64,000 bases of DNA from Bacillota bacterium (GCA_009780325.1 WRAF01000001.1:61048-125047); one strand, 5' to 3'. Positions 33,601 through 41,784 are shown, counted from the first letter of the stretch. Translations and numbers: made by a program. Notes: a model not told the origin generated them from the sequence alone.

Positions 33601-34205
33601 ATTCTTCTAAGATGAGATACAGTGTCTATATTCCAAATTCCCACAGGTTCAGGCAAACCTGTTAGAGTCATGGCTGCCCCTTGATTATCAGCAAATTGTC
33701 CAGTCCTAATAAATGCACTAAATCTATAAAATGAATGAGGGGCTAATTCAAATTCATGAGTAGAAAAACCATAGGCTGTCCTTTGGTTATTTGTATTTAT
33801 CATTAATACATTTGAATTATTGCTAGGGAAAGCAATGCCGCGTCCATGTGGATGAGGTGGTATATCAGTTGGATTATTAAAACCAGGATGCACACCCAGA
33901 CCGATTTCATCAAAATAGTCTATATAAGTGTGGTTTAGTGGTATAACACCTGCAACTATTCCGGCGTCAGCACCCAAAACTCCTTGGTGATTTCCTAAAA
34001 AATCCCCGGTGAATTGGGCAGGTGTTGCAGGAAAGCCGCCGCTTGTATTAAAGTCATCTGAGAAAATATTCTCAATATGCCATCTAAAAGCAGGAGGAAT
34101 CTCTTGTGCTCTAGCTGGTGTTAATGCCATAAGCGGCAATGATAAAACAAGCATGGCTAGCACAATAAAAATTGCTAATTTAGTTGTAAATTTTTTAACT
34201 CTCAT
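30630..34205 (-). CDS. Large surface protein with carbohydrate-binding-like repeats and C-terminal membrane anchor
   Basis: The 1191-residue protein starts at ATG 34205 after AAAGGTAC. Residues 1-34 are a signal peptide ('LAIFIVLAMLVLSLPLMAL', 'ARAQ'). The exposed part holds at least four related beta-sandwich-like modules. Each ends in a similar pair of strands ('LNFSVGDSNGNKFF', 'LQLWLGRGEKSSGVVMFDEI', 'VEIWLGLTDNQNN', 'WQISMGGVGTEQIAGMVVV'), resembling CBM-type domains. Then come an Asp/Tyr/Asn-rich linker, one membrane span ('LGFLIAGILFAVAIFIVLIA') and an acidic cytoplasmic tail of about 90 residues. There is no LPXTG. The function is unknown; it may be a cell-surface adhesin or glycan binder. 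Confidence 0.7.
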   Translation of the reverse strand: MRVKKFTTKLAIFIVLAMLVLSLPLMALTPARAQEIPPAFRWHIENIFSDDFNTSGGFPATPAQFTGDFLGNHQGVLGADAGIVAGVIPLNHTYIDYFDEIGLGVHPGFNNPTDIPPHPHGRGIAFPSNNSNVLMINTNNQRTAYGFSTHEFELAPHSFYRFSAFIRTGQFADNQGAAMTLTGLPEPVGIWNIDTVSHLRRIPGTNLPELTLANRFGFENFIIYLATGATSESVALNFSVGDSNGNKFFPSNGFAFFDAVRVDRLSPTTFFDVTRGIDSNFFYTSAQHTANQTNQTHQLFHRASTINGGISSQALNRLALLDMNPNSHLMSVNDVNLGEFSGETRRTAPGWSEYRSNDPYIGTDALVWGIFNAGAPFVGAGAFGLTEHPMTSTGISTHNRNNSILVLSSHAGGTNFNTVSAGIISDPFLIEAGSLYSLSFWFNTQHLDGTATAVISGQSTLSIDNFELTPVPIGNLVTDDNYARYGWQRREFFIQGSLITDIELNLQLWLGRGEKSSGVVMFDEIMLTRLNYSDFNEQSAHGTRVLIDAVAHGGLITNSAFGLVQRDVDNNGNILPLSFPARPASWDFINTNTGGWQGQSDRLINHEHAIHGVIPTHPSHFYRMRDVYRLYPMINRPTPNFDHERYINNNVLLMHSPTNQDFTAFGYRSPSFNVSEGETVRVAVNMSVNALGAGASLVLRGGNRIFASIQNINRTPNNGFMDFAFYIEGDIHTANLTVEIWLGLTDNQNNMSRLAAGTIVVNSISLENEPMTFEHRYNEFNDIRLPTPANFAVYSADAFTFNSFDRHSNSSIRQAFDFNLTEQTPDSITQYGIIANLREGQTQVHNTVISALNRLENRSPTSVILRNVSEGYNRLTSNHSFNLTSNEWYKIEFDMFVYLHGIDNVLDIDLDTISNETERTRLIHERARARATRGAGIHLGQHHFANIRDTVSDFPHYVYEEILNANGQGTGEFEIVKRRIHEFRTFSFYFATGEELENFSWQISMGGVGTEQIAGMVVVNAVRLSNIGQVEFNTIANLQEYEETASDFIFVVDNTSDDDYYDDDGDDNDDNNQGAGFENLGFLIAGILFAVAIFIVLIAVAGKKILAIRNSRRPAKKTPKVVSYDRRHALETEDIANVDDSIDSFDDEANIEEETMIETIIVESDEFDDDVEISQEVPKKERKELDSEFDD

Positions 34206-34273
34206 CTTTTTGTACCTTTATGGATAATTGTTTAATATACTTCTAGTGCAAAATTATACAAATTACATTATAT

Positions 34274-34801
34274 ATGAGGTTGGTAAATTTTGCAAATGTT
34301 TTTAAGGGGGAAATCAAATATTTTTTTGTTTGTATAGACATTAAAATTTATTGCTTTATAAAAGTATTTTTCCTAATTATTGGTAAAAATATTTATGTGA
34401 AAGAAAAATTTAACAAAAATTGTAAAAATGAAAATAAAATTAGTAAAAAGAAAAAGGGTATTTTAATAGGCGGGGGCGGGCTTGTAGGTTTTGTAGGTGG
34501 ATTTTTTGGCGGGGGAGGAGGTATGCTTGCTGTTCCGTTATTAAATAAAATAGTCAAATTAGAGACAAAAAAATCTCATGCAAGTGCTATGATGATTATT
34601 TTACCTATGAGTATTGCTGCAGCTATCATATATATCATTAAAGGGTATATTGAATTTAGTCCTACGCTATATTCTAGCATTGGAGTATTAATAGGCGGAA
34701 TAATAGGGGCTCTTTTATTAAAAAAATTAAAATCGTTTGTGGTGGCAATAATATTTGCATTATGTATGATAGGTATTGGTATTAAGTTAATATTTTTTTA
34801 A
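34274..34801 (+). CDS. TauE/SafE-type half-size permease, first copy
   Basis: The TauE-like core begins at about residue 60 ('KGILIGGGGLVGFVGGFFGG', 'MLAVPLLNKIVKLETKKSHA') and continues with three to four membrane segments ('ASAMMIILPMSIAAAIIYII', 'GVLIGGIIGALLLKK'). This is the length of half a TauE/SafE sulfite-exporter-family protein. The true start is unclear. ATG 34274 has no ribosome site and gives an unusual N-terminus, whereas GTG 34397 would give a protein of about 135 residues. It is immediately followed by a second half-size copy, and together they probably form the full transporter for an organosulfur anion. Confidence 0.7.
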   Translation: MRLVNFANVFKGEIKYFFVCIDIKIYCFIKVFFLIIGKNIYVKEKFNKNCKNENKISKKKKGILIGGGGLVGFVGGFFGGGGGMLAVPLLNKIVKLETKKSHASAMMIILPMSIAAAIIYIIKGYIEFSPTLYSSIGVLIGGIIGALLLKKLKSFVVAIIFALCMIGIGIKLIFF

Positions 34802-34820
34802 AAAAAGGAGATGTATTATT

Positions 34821-35201
34821 TTGCAAATAGTTATATTTATCATTATAGGTATCGTTGGTGGTATAATAGGCGGCATGGGTATGGGCGGCGGCACTTTGCT
34901 TATACCATTGATTTTGATGTTTACGCCGCTAAATCAGCATGCCGCTCAAGGTGTAAACTTAATTGCTTTTGTGCCCATGTCTATAATTGCATTAATCATT
35001 CATTTTAAAAATAAGTTATTAAACATAAAAATTGCTATTTTTGCTGCTATTCCAGCTGCATTTTTAGGTATAGTCGGTTCTATCATTGCATCAAAAATAA
35101 AGGCAGAAAATCTAAAGTTATATTTTGGAATTTTTTTATTAGCACTAGGTGTTTATCAGTTAGGTGATGCTATTTATAAAAAGATTAAATGTAAGCAATA
35201 A
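34821..35201 (+). CDS. TauE/SafE-type half-size permease, second copy
   Basis: The start is TTG 34821, 10 bases after AAAGGAG; ATG 34811 sits on the ribosome site itself and reads another frame. The 126 residues have the family N-terminal signature 'IIIGIVGGIIGGMGMGGGTL' and 'LIPLILMFTPLNQHAAQGVN', with three further membrane segments and a basic end. It is the partner of the half-size protein directly upstream (20-base gap). TauE/SafE proteins export or import sulfite, sulfoacetate and related anions; the substrate is not known here. Confidence 0.8.
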   Translation: MQIVIFIIIGIVGGIIGGMGMGGGTLLIPLILMFTPLNQHAAQGVNLIAFVPMSIIALIIHFKNKLLNIKIAIFAAIPAAFLGIVGSIIASKIKAENLKLYFGIFLLALGVYQLGDAIYKKIKCKQ

Positions 35202-35337
35202 GTTCTTTTTGTAAAAGTTTTAGCATAATTTAAAATACTGGTATTGATTATTTAAATCCTAAAAAAACAAAAAATTCGACAAACTTAGGTTTAATAAGGC
35301 TAAAAAACTATAATATACTAGACTAGAGGGAGGATAA

Positions 35338-36063
35338 ATGAAGTTTATTACTTTAAAAAAACGCAATATTTTTATGAGTTTGACAGTTGGTATTGCTTTG
35401 ATTTTGGCGATTGTAATAACTGCTTTAACAGGTAGTGCTGCAGTATGGAATGGTAGAAATCCTAATATAGCATTAGTAGAATACATACAAACTGATAAAA
35501 ATGCATTGGTACTTAGTTTTAATATTTGCGGGTTAGGAGAAAGCGACACTAGGCAGATTATGGATGTCTTAAAAACTCATGATGCAAAAGCTGTTTTTTT
35601 TGTGACGGGCAAATGGGCCGAACAAAACAGTGATTTATTAAAAGAGATGGTGTTACAAGGTATTGAAATAGGTTCGCATGGCTCAATTCATCAAGATATG
35701 AGAGCACTTGATGGAGATACGATGCGATTAAATTTAATGACATCGATGAATATAATTGAAAATATCACAGGGCAAAAAGTTACTTTATTTAGACCGCCTC
35801 ATAATCTATATAATGATAGGCTGTTAAATATAGCCTCATCACTAGGCTTAAGAGTGATTCATTATACAACTGATTCACTAGATAACAATGCACAGCAAAG
35901 TCAAGAAAATATAATCATGACCGTATTAAATAATGCAAATAAAGGCGCAATAATTTTAATGCGAAATGACGGAATACATACAGTTTTAGCGCTGCCTCCA
36001 ATTTTGGAAGCTTTAAGAATAAGAGGAATGAGTACAGCGACTATAAGTGAATTAATAGCATAA
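35338..36063 (+). CDS. Polysaccharide deacetylase-like protein (PdaB type) with altered catalytic residue
   Basis: The 241-residue protein starts at ATG 35338 after GGGAGGA. One N-terminal membrane anchor ('LTVGIALILAIVITALTG') precedes a NodB-homology domain. Motif 1 reads 'VLSFNICGLGESD', where family members have 'SFD' or 'TFDDG': the catalytic/metal aspartate is Asn. Motif 2 keeps the metal histidines ('IGSHGSIHQDM') and motif 3 is 'FRPPHN'. The overall pattern is closest to the PdaB group, which modifies spore cortex or wall peptidoglycan. Loss of the aspartate may make it inactive or a binding protein. It stands alone between terminator and promoter regions. Confidence 0.75.
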   Translation: MKFITLKKRNIFMSLTVGIALILAIVITALTGSAAVWNGRNPNIALVEYIQTDKNALVLSFNICGLGESDTRQIMDVLKTHDAKAVFFVTGKWAEQNSDLLKEMVLQGIEIGSHGSIHQDMRALDGDTMRLNLMTSMNIIENITGQKVTLFRPPHNLYNDRLLNIASSLGLRVIHYTTDSLDNNAQQSQENIIMTVLNNANKGAIILMRNDGIHTVLALPPILEALRIRGMSTATISELIA

Positions 36064-36094
36064 TTACAATAATTTAATCACAGGAGAGATACAA

Positions 36095-36748
36095 ATGGAA
36101 AACAATGTAGAAGTCCAAACAGAAGACAGCAAAGACAGCTCTTTAATCACAAACAACAAGGTTTTTTTGTGCGGCAAAGTGGACAGTGAATTAAAATATT
36201 CACATGAATTATATGGTGAAGCATTTTATGAGTTTTATATGAAAGTCAAAAGACTTTCGTCTCATTTTGACAGACTTCCCATCACTGTTTCAGAGCGGCT
36301 GATTCAAGGTATAGATTTATCTTTAGGTGCTAAAATTGCTTTAAATGGACAGTTTAGAAGTTATAATAAGCTTGAAGGCGACAAGTCAAAATTAATGCTG
36401 ACTGTGTTTGTTAGGGATTTTATGATTGGAGTTGAAGATGAATTAAATCCTAATTTAGCTGTTTTAAGTGGGCATATTTGTAAAATTCCAATTTATAGAA
36501 CTACGCCATTTAATAGAGAGATTTGTGATATTTTGCTTGCAGTTAACCGTGCATATAATAAAAGTGATTATATTCCATGTATTGCATGGGGAAGGAATGC
36601 AAGGTTTGTTAAAGAGATTGAGACAGGGCAAAAAATAAGTATTGCAGGGCGTATACAATCAAGAGAATACTATAAAAGAATAAATGATGAAAATGTTGAA
36701 ACTAGAATAGCTTATGAATTGTCTATTAATAAAATTAGCATAGAATAA
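36095..36748 (+). CDS. OB-fold protein, likely single-stranded DNA-binding
   Basis: The 217-residue protein starts at ATG 36095 after CAGGAGAG. The sequence appears to contain two related OB-like halves. The first (~20-115) has 'NKVFLCGKVDSELKYSHELYG' and 'YEFYMKVKRLSSHFDRLPIT'. The second (~120-217) has 'LAVLSGHICKIPIYRTTPF', 'ICDILLAVNRAYNKSDYIPC', 'IAWGRNARFVKEIETGQKIS' and 'IAGRIQSREY', the last being very SSB-like. Such tandem-OB proteins occur in Clostridia beside ordinary SSB. It has an acidic N-terminus but no acidic SSB tail. Two hairpins terminate it. Confidence 0.6.
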   Translation: MENNVEVQTEDSKDSSLITNNKVFLCGKVDSELKYSHELYGEAFYEFYMKVKRLSSHFDRLPITVSERLIQGIDLSLGAKIALNGQFRSYNKLEGDKSKLMLTVFVRDFMIGVEDELNPNLAVLSGHICKIPIYRTTPFNREICDILLAVNRAYNKSDYIPCIAWGRNARFVKEIETGQKISIAGRIQSREYYKRINDENVETRIAYELSINKISIE

Positions 36749-36753
36749 AAAAG

Positions 36754-36798
36754 GGGTGTCAAAGCAAGACACCCGAACCGCCTTTAGGCGGCTTTTTT
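36754..36798 (+). terminator. Double-hairpin terminator
   Basis: GGGTGTC / GACACCC is followed by CCGCC / GGCGG and a six-T run. The sequence after it ('ATGCGCTAGAAAAAATACTTTG') belongs to the dispersed post-terminator repeat. Confidence 0.85.
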
Positions 36799-37103
36799 AT
36801 GCGCTAGAAAAAATACTTTGTAGAGATACGATAGACAATGAAAGCAACTTGTATAGGCAAAAAAAGGAGAAAGCAAACCACCCAAACATGTCATAGACTG
36901 TCTGGGTGGTAATGATATAATTCTTGATAGCATGACAAAAATAAATATAGAACAAATAATATAGAAACTATAATAAATAGCATAACCATTAAATTTATAT
37001 CATCCTGTTAATAAGCATCTTTTCTTTATTTTTTGTGTTGCAATATAATATTATGTGTGACACAATTTGTTAAATTTAATATTATATGTGATAGAATATA
37101 GGA
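36799..37103. other. Non-coding interval with one hairpin
   Basis: About 300 bases without a supported gene. It holds the post-terminator repeat, the stem CCACCCA / TGGGTGG at 36881-36909 with a long loop, and an AT-rich stretch with TATATGTGATA near 37084. That last motif is also found in both arms of the palindrome at 44074. Nothing else is recognised. Confidence 0.5.
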
Positions 37104-39542
37104 TTATTGTTTATTTGTTCTATCGTCTTCAATATATTGACCATATGGCATAATTTTATGCTTTCTTTTTTTCATTAAAATTGCTAATAGAATCAGCATA
37201 ATAACCACAAACACAATACCTACGATTAATACAATCATCCATACATCCACCCCGTCAAAATCAATATATCTAGTCTCTATAAAAACTTCGATGCTTTCGG
37301 CTAATTCTCCATCAATATATACAATTACTCTTGTGTATCTGCTTGCGCTATCAAATGGTGTGGCAATTAATATCCTAGTTCCTGCTTCTAATAATTCTAG
37401 TGGTACTCTTCCTACACCATGCAGATACACTAATAGCATTGCATCTTGTCTTAAAGTAGCATTTGTGCTTGTCATTTCTAATACGCTTATCATAAAGCCC
37501 GTATTAATATATCTTGCAGGCACAAAACCTTCTGTATTATCGCTTGTGGCAACTCTAAACCAAACCCTATCATTAAATTCATATTCTACAAAATCTAATA
37601 CTCTAATCAAATCGCCTCGTCTTAAGGTTGTATAAGAGTGACTATTGATTGAAGGAAACACAAGTATGTGTGTATTATCAAAAACTATTTGACCACTTGC
37701 ATTTATGGGTGGAGTATAGGGAATTGGTGAGTAAAGGGCGGCACGATAAATAAAGCCGCATACTATTAATGGTTGATTAAGTATATCGGTAGTAAAAGCT
37801 ACTACATAATACATATTTGGTGGAGATGGGATTTCTCGTCTTATCATAATTTGAGTATCTTTCGGCAAATGTATTATTGCATTGTTTTCTGATGGAGTAG
37901 AAAAGAGGGGAGTATTTATTTTAGTGGTAGTTATAGCGTTTGAGGATTGGGGTCTTGCAATTCTAAGTGTAGATGAAGATGGTGGAGTGGTATAAAAGTT
38001 TGATATGTCATTGATTAAATTAGAACTTAATCTAAACAAAGAATGGCTGTTTTTATCTAAAAGAAGTATATCATTATAATATGCTAGACCGCTTGCGTTT
38101 GAAGTTGTAAATGTGATGTTTGAAAATGTACCCAAATCTAAATGAGCTTGATTGTTAAACACAAAATGACCATCTGCATTGATTCCAAAAATGTTGCCCG
38201 CATAATCAACAAAAAAGTCAATTAAGTGTTCATTTAAAGATATGCCACCGCCAATTTTTTGTCCTAAACTTATAGGACCAATTAAGCCTTGCATGATAAA
38301 TTCAAATTCATTTAATAAGGGTGTAGTTTTTGCTATATGACGTTGTCTATGCATTAAGTCTTCAAATATTATATAAATATATTCTCCGTCTGCAATAATT
38401 TTTTCTATAACTACCATATATTCATTATAAGTTATATCTAAAGCTGCTTGTGTCTCTCTATTTAATAAACGATTGCCATTATATGCAACAATTAATTCAT
38501 TTGTATAAGTCATAACTGCTGATATGGGTCTAGTTATATTAAAATGCTGTATAGAGTGTCTATTAAATAAACTAACTCTATTATTGTAGGTGTCCGCAAT
38601 AATAATGTTTCCGAATCTATACGATACGCCGCTAGGTCTATTAAAGAAAAAATCTGCATTTGATCCAGAGGCTAGCGCTAAATCAATAGCATTATTAGTT
38701 AAATTTATTTTATAAACATTATCTAAATAACTAGAAAAATAAACATTATTATTAAGCATTGCTAAAACAGGAGTCTCTTGGTATATATCAAAAGGAACAT
38801 TAATTGTTAAATTAGATACCATCACTCCGCCTGTAAATACGAATCTATCAATAGAGTTGGGAGTCAAGACTAATAATGAGTCATTTAAAGCATAAATTGC
38901 ATAGGGAATAGAGGTTAGGTTTTGTAGATTTAAACTTTGTGGTGTAGTAGTATTGTCCAATCTATAAATTGCAAACCTGCGTTGAGGCAAGCTGACAAGT
39001 GCAAATACTCCAAAATTTGATACGCTAACTTGCCTAATATTTCCGCTTGAGATATTTTTTGCTTCTGCTCTAGATGTTCCGTCAAATCCAAAAATAAAAA
39101 CGGTTTGTCTTGTTGCTAGATAAATATTTTCTTGATTAATAGCAAACGAAATAAAATTTCCTGGCACAAGTCTATCGCTTTCAAAATAAAGACCGCCTTC
39201 TCTTAAGATAAAAAGCTGGTTATTATATACTTCTATAGATATGGCGCTTTGATTAGATATTAGATTAGTTTCATTAGTTTCAAAATTAATACTATGAATG
39301 CCGTTTGAGTCTAAAATATACATATAATAATCAGATAAAGCAATATTTTTAATGGATAATAGATGCAAAAAAGGAGTATCAGAGTTGTTTATTCTGACAA
39401 GTTCTAATTCATCATCATAAGGATAAACGGCGGATATATTATAATAATTGAAATACTCTGTATTAGGCGGATAAAAAGTATATTCACTCGTGAAGATAGT
39501 GGCAGCCAGTGTCACTATTAAAATGCTTAAAAATCTCTTCAT
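37104..39542 (-). CDS. Surface protein: beta-propeller-like ectodomain, SH3b-like domains, C-terminal membrane anchor
   Basis: The start is ATG 39542 ('MKRFLSILIVTLAATIFTS', a signal peptide); the track's longer start crosses the promoter. Of 812 residues, about 25-520 are repeated short beta-sheet units ('YIYIIFEDLMHRQRHIAK', 'FVFGFDGTSRAE'-like) suggestive of a propeller. Residues ~540-720 hold two to three SH3b-like segments ('TPSENNAIIHLPKDTQIMI', 'VFPSINSHSYTTLRRGDLIRV', 'EGFVPARYINTGF'). A membrane span follows ('WMIVLIVGIVFVVIMLILLAILM') with a short basic tail. It is probably wall-associated. The promoter abuts the start codon, and no ribosome site is present. Confidence 0.65.
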   Translation of the reverse strand: MKRFLSILIVTLAATIFTSEYTFYPPNTEYFNYYNISAVYPYDDELELVRINNSDTPFLHLLSIKNIALSDYYMYILDSNGIHSINFETNETNLISNQSAISIEVYNNQLFILREGGLYFESDRLVPGNFISFAINQENIYLATRQTVFIFGFDGTSRAEAKNISSGNIRQVSVSNFGVFALVSLPQRRFAIYRLDNTTTPQSLNLQNLTSIPYAIYALNDSLLVLTPNSIDRFVFTGGVMVSNLTINVPFDIYQETPVLAMLNNNVYFSSYLDNVYKINLTNNAIDLALASGSNADFFFNRPSGVSYRFGNIIIADTYNNRVSLFNRHSIQHFNITRPISAVMTYTNELIVAYNGNRLLNRETQAALDITYNEYMVVIEKIIADGEYIYIIFEDLMHRQRHIAKTTPLLNEFEFIMQGLIGPISLGQKIGGGISLNEHLIDFFVDYAGNIFGINADGHFVFNNQAHLDLGTFSNITFTTSNASGLAYYNDILLLDKNSHSLFRLSSNLINDISNFYTTPPSSSTLRIARPQSSNAITTTKINTPLFSTPSENNAIIHLPKDTQIMIRREIPSPPNMYYVVAFTTDILNQPLIVCGFIYRAALYSPIPYTPPINASGQIVFDNTHILVFPSINSHSYTTLRRGDLIRVLDFVEYEFNDRVWFRVATSDNTEGFVPARYINTGFMISVLEMTSTNATLRQDAMLLVYLHGVGRVPLELLEAGTRILIATPFDSASRYTRVIVYIDGELAESIEVFIETRYIDFDGVDVWMIVLIVGIVFVVIMLILLAILMKKRKHKIMPYGQYIEDDRTNKQ

Positions 39543-39550
39543 ACATATTA

Positions 39551-39579
39551 ATGATATCATAATAAAATATAAATGTAAA
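39551..39579 (-). promoter_or_regulatory. Leaderless-type promoter of the SH3b surface protein gene
   Basis: On the minus strand TTTACA (complement of 39574-39579) and TATCAT (complement of 39551-39556) are 17 bases apart, with TGA before the -10. Eight bases separate the -10 from the ATG. Confidence 0.6.
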
Positions 39580-39652
39580 CAATTCACCATAAATCAAATA
39601 GAAAAATTTATAAATAATGTTACAAAAAACTACAAAACTATACAGTAAAGAG

Positions 39653-39681
39653 TTTACATTGATTGTATATTATGATACAAT
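39653..39681 (+). promoter_or_regulatory. Promoter for the Ppx/GppA-like gene
   Basis: TTTACA (39653-39658) and TACAAT (39676-39681) are spaced by 17 bases, with TGA before the -10. The start codon with its AAAGGGG site follows 30 bases later. Confidence 0.7.
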
Positions 39682-39710
39682 AAGGTCAAAATGTACTAAA
39701 AGGGGAAGTT

Positions 39711-41240
39711 TTGGAAAAAATCGCCATTGTAGACTTAGGGTCTAATTCTGTACGCTTAGTATTAGCAAATATCATGCCGCCTGGAAGCGCTGCTGTACAA
39801 GGCGGTCATTTTGTCATATTTGATGAACAAAAAGAAAACATAAGGCTAGGGCTGGATTTAGAAAAAGACGGCTATATCAAGCCTGCAAGAATTACGCAAA
39901 CCATAAAGACTTTGAAAATGTTTAAAAAACTATGTGAAAGCTATGGTGTAGAAAAAATTTTTTGTGTGGCTGCCACATTTTTAAGGCGTGCTAAAAATCA
40001 AAAAAGTTTTATTGAAGAGATAAATGCTTCAACTGGTTTAAAGTTTAAAGTTTCAACTGAAGATGAAGAGGCTACTCATACTTATCAAGGGATAATTAAC
40101 TCATTGGATATCCCTAAAGGTGTTATTTTGGATATTAGTGGTTCAAACATGATGATTATTCAATATAACAGAAGAAATCTTATTAATAAAGAGATAATAA
40201 ATATAGGCACATTGGCTTTGTCCAGCATTTTTACTGACGGAACTTCTGAAGAGCAGGCGGTGCTTATAGAGGCTTATATTTTGGACCAATTGAGGCGTAT
40301 ACCTTGGCTATCTCAAATTGAGCCCGATTATCAATTTATCGGGGTAGGCGGTGCGTTTAGAAACTTAGCTAAAATAGGCAGAAAAATCAGAAAATATCCT
40401 CTTGATATGGTGCATAATTATAGCATATCTCAAAAGGAATTTGATGCTATCTATAAGATGGTTAAATCATTGCCGCCAGGAGACAGGACAAAAATCAAGG
40501 GTCTAAATTCTGAAAGGGCGGATATTTTTTCTGTATCATTGTCTACTATTAATGCATTTATGAAAAGATGCGGATTTTCAAATATAGTTGTGTCTGGTGC
40601 AGGTTTAAGAGAGAGTGTAATGTTTAATTATGCTGTACCAAGCACTTTAGAAAAGCCTATTTCTGATGTTTTGCTTCATTCTGTTTATACGATGATGAGT
40701 TATTTTGATATTAATATTCCTCATGCCGAGCATGTTTGTGCTTTATGTATTCAGTTGTACAAGCATTTAAGAGTATTGCATAAATTGCCAAGAATGTATG
40801 TTAAGCCGCTAAGAATAGCAGCACTTATGCATGATGCTGGTACTAGAATAAAATTTTACGATAGAAACCGTCATACTTTTTATTTTATAATGAATTCAAA
40901 TTTGTATGGGGTAACTCATAGAGACATTATTTTGGCATCATTTATAGCACAAGGGACACAAGGTGATGATTTTCAAATGTCAGAGTGGAATAAATATAAA
41001 GATATTTTGCTAGAACAAGATTTAGTGGCTGTATTAAAATTGAGTGTGATTTTATCTATTGCAAAGAGTTTGGACAGGTCTTTATCGGGTGGAATAAAAG
41101 GGCTTGATTGTGATGTTTTAGGAGATTCTGTAATAATGAAAACAATTACAGAAGGGGATTGCTCATTAGAAATTAAGGATGCAATGAAATTAGCACCAGA
41201 TTTTGCAAGGGCATTTAGAAAGAATCTAGATATATTGTAG
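39711..41240 (+). CDS. Ppx/GppA-family protein with C-terminal HD-like domain
   Basis: The 509-residue protein has a TTG start at 39711, preceded by AAAAGGGG. The N-terminal ASKHA domain opens with 'AIVDLGSNSVRLVLANI' and has 'VAATFLRRAKNQKSF' and 'TEDEEATHTYQGIIN', typical of exopolyphosphatase/pppGpp phosphohydrolase. The second phosphate loop reads 'VILDISGSNMMII' instead of the usual 'DIGGGSTE', so activity is uncertain. The C-terminal third contains an HD-type helical domain ('LRIAALMHDAGTRIKF', 'THRDIILASFI'). The family hydrolyses polyphosphate and/or pppGpp. It has its own promoter and is followed by the LURP-like and maf genes. Confidence 0.8.
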   Translation: MEKIAIVDLGSNSVRLVLANIMPPGSAAVQGGHFVIFDEQKENIRLGLDLEKDGYIKPARITQTIKTLKMFKKLCESYGVEKIFCVAATFLRRAKNQKSFIEEINASTGLKFKVSTEDEEATHTYQGIINSLDIPKGVILDISGSNMMIIQYNRRNLINKEIINIGTLALSSIFTDGTSEEQAVLIEAYILDQLRRIPWLSQIEPDYQFIGVGGAFRNLAKIGRKIRKYPLDMVHNYSISQKEFDAIYKMVKSLPPGDRTKIKGLNSERADIFSVSLSTINAFMKRCGFSNIVVSGAGLRESVMFNYAVPSTLEKPISDVLLHSVYTMMSYFDINIPHAEHVCALCIQLYKHLRVLHKLPRMYVKPLRIAALMHDAGTRIKFYDRNRHTFYFIMNSNLYGVTHRDIILASFIAQGTQGDDFQMSEWNKYKDILLEQDLVAVLKLSVILSIAKSLDRSLSGGIKGLDCDVLGDSVIMKTITEGDCSLEIKDAMKLAPDFARAFRKNLDIL

Positions 41241-41270
41241 TTTGATTAGATATTTAAGGAGTAAACGAAA

Positions 41271-41774
41271 ATGATTCAGCATTTATTCTTAAAGCAAAAA
41301 GTGTTTTCATTAACAGAGGATTTTACTTTTTTTGATGAGTTTCAGCGTCCGATTTTTAGGGCAAGAGGCAATTTTTTTGCTTTTCCTAAGCAGTATAAGA
41401 TGTTTGATGCTGTCAATCAAGTTAATCCCATGATACTTATTAGAAGAAAATTCTTTGCATTTATGCCAACTTTTACTATTATTGATACATCAAATAATCA
41501 AACGCTTTTTACTGTGAGACAAAGATTTAGGCTTGGTCGTCCTATTTTTGATATTGCTACGCCGCATGGCAACTATATGATTGATGGCAATTTAATTGGA
41601 CATGATTTTGCTATTATGAATCCTAACGGACGGCAGGTTATCCAGCTTAATAAGCGTTTTTTAACATGGGGGGATGCTTATGACGTAGCTATTGATACTA
41701 GTCAAATCCCTTTGCATGTAGCTGCTGCAATTATTTTGACTATTGATTGTGCATTACATAGCAGCAATAGATAA
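41271..41774 (+). CDS. LURP-one-related / tubby-like protein
   Basis: The 167-residue protein starts at ATG 41271 after AAGGAG. It shows the LURP-one-like pattern 'KQKVFSLTEDFTFFDEFQRP', 'FRARGNFFAFPKQYKMFD', 'LIRRKFFAFMPTFTIID' and 'GNLIGHDFAIMNPNGRQVIQ'. This is a twelve-stranded beta barrel around a central helix related to phospholipid scramblases and Tubby. The bacterial role is unknown. The last membrane-like helix ('HVAAAIILTIDCALHS') fits the hydrophobic core helix of the fold. It lies upstream of maf with a ten-base gap. Confidence 0.8.
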   Translation: MIQHLFLKQKVFSLTEDFTFFDEFQRPIFRARGNFFAFPKQYKMFDAVNQVNPMILIRRKFFAFMPTFTIIDTSNNQTLFTVRQRFRLGRPIFDIATPHGNYMIDGNLIGHDFAIMNPNGRQVIQLNKRFLTWGDAYDVAIDTSQIPLHVAAAIILTIDCALHSSNR

Positions 41775-41784
41775 TTTTGTGAGT

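Noticed and set aside
34811-35008. 65-residue Tyr/Arg-rich ORF
   Set aside because: Its ATG is part of the ribosome site of the TauE-like gene and the frame is a shadow of that gene.
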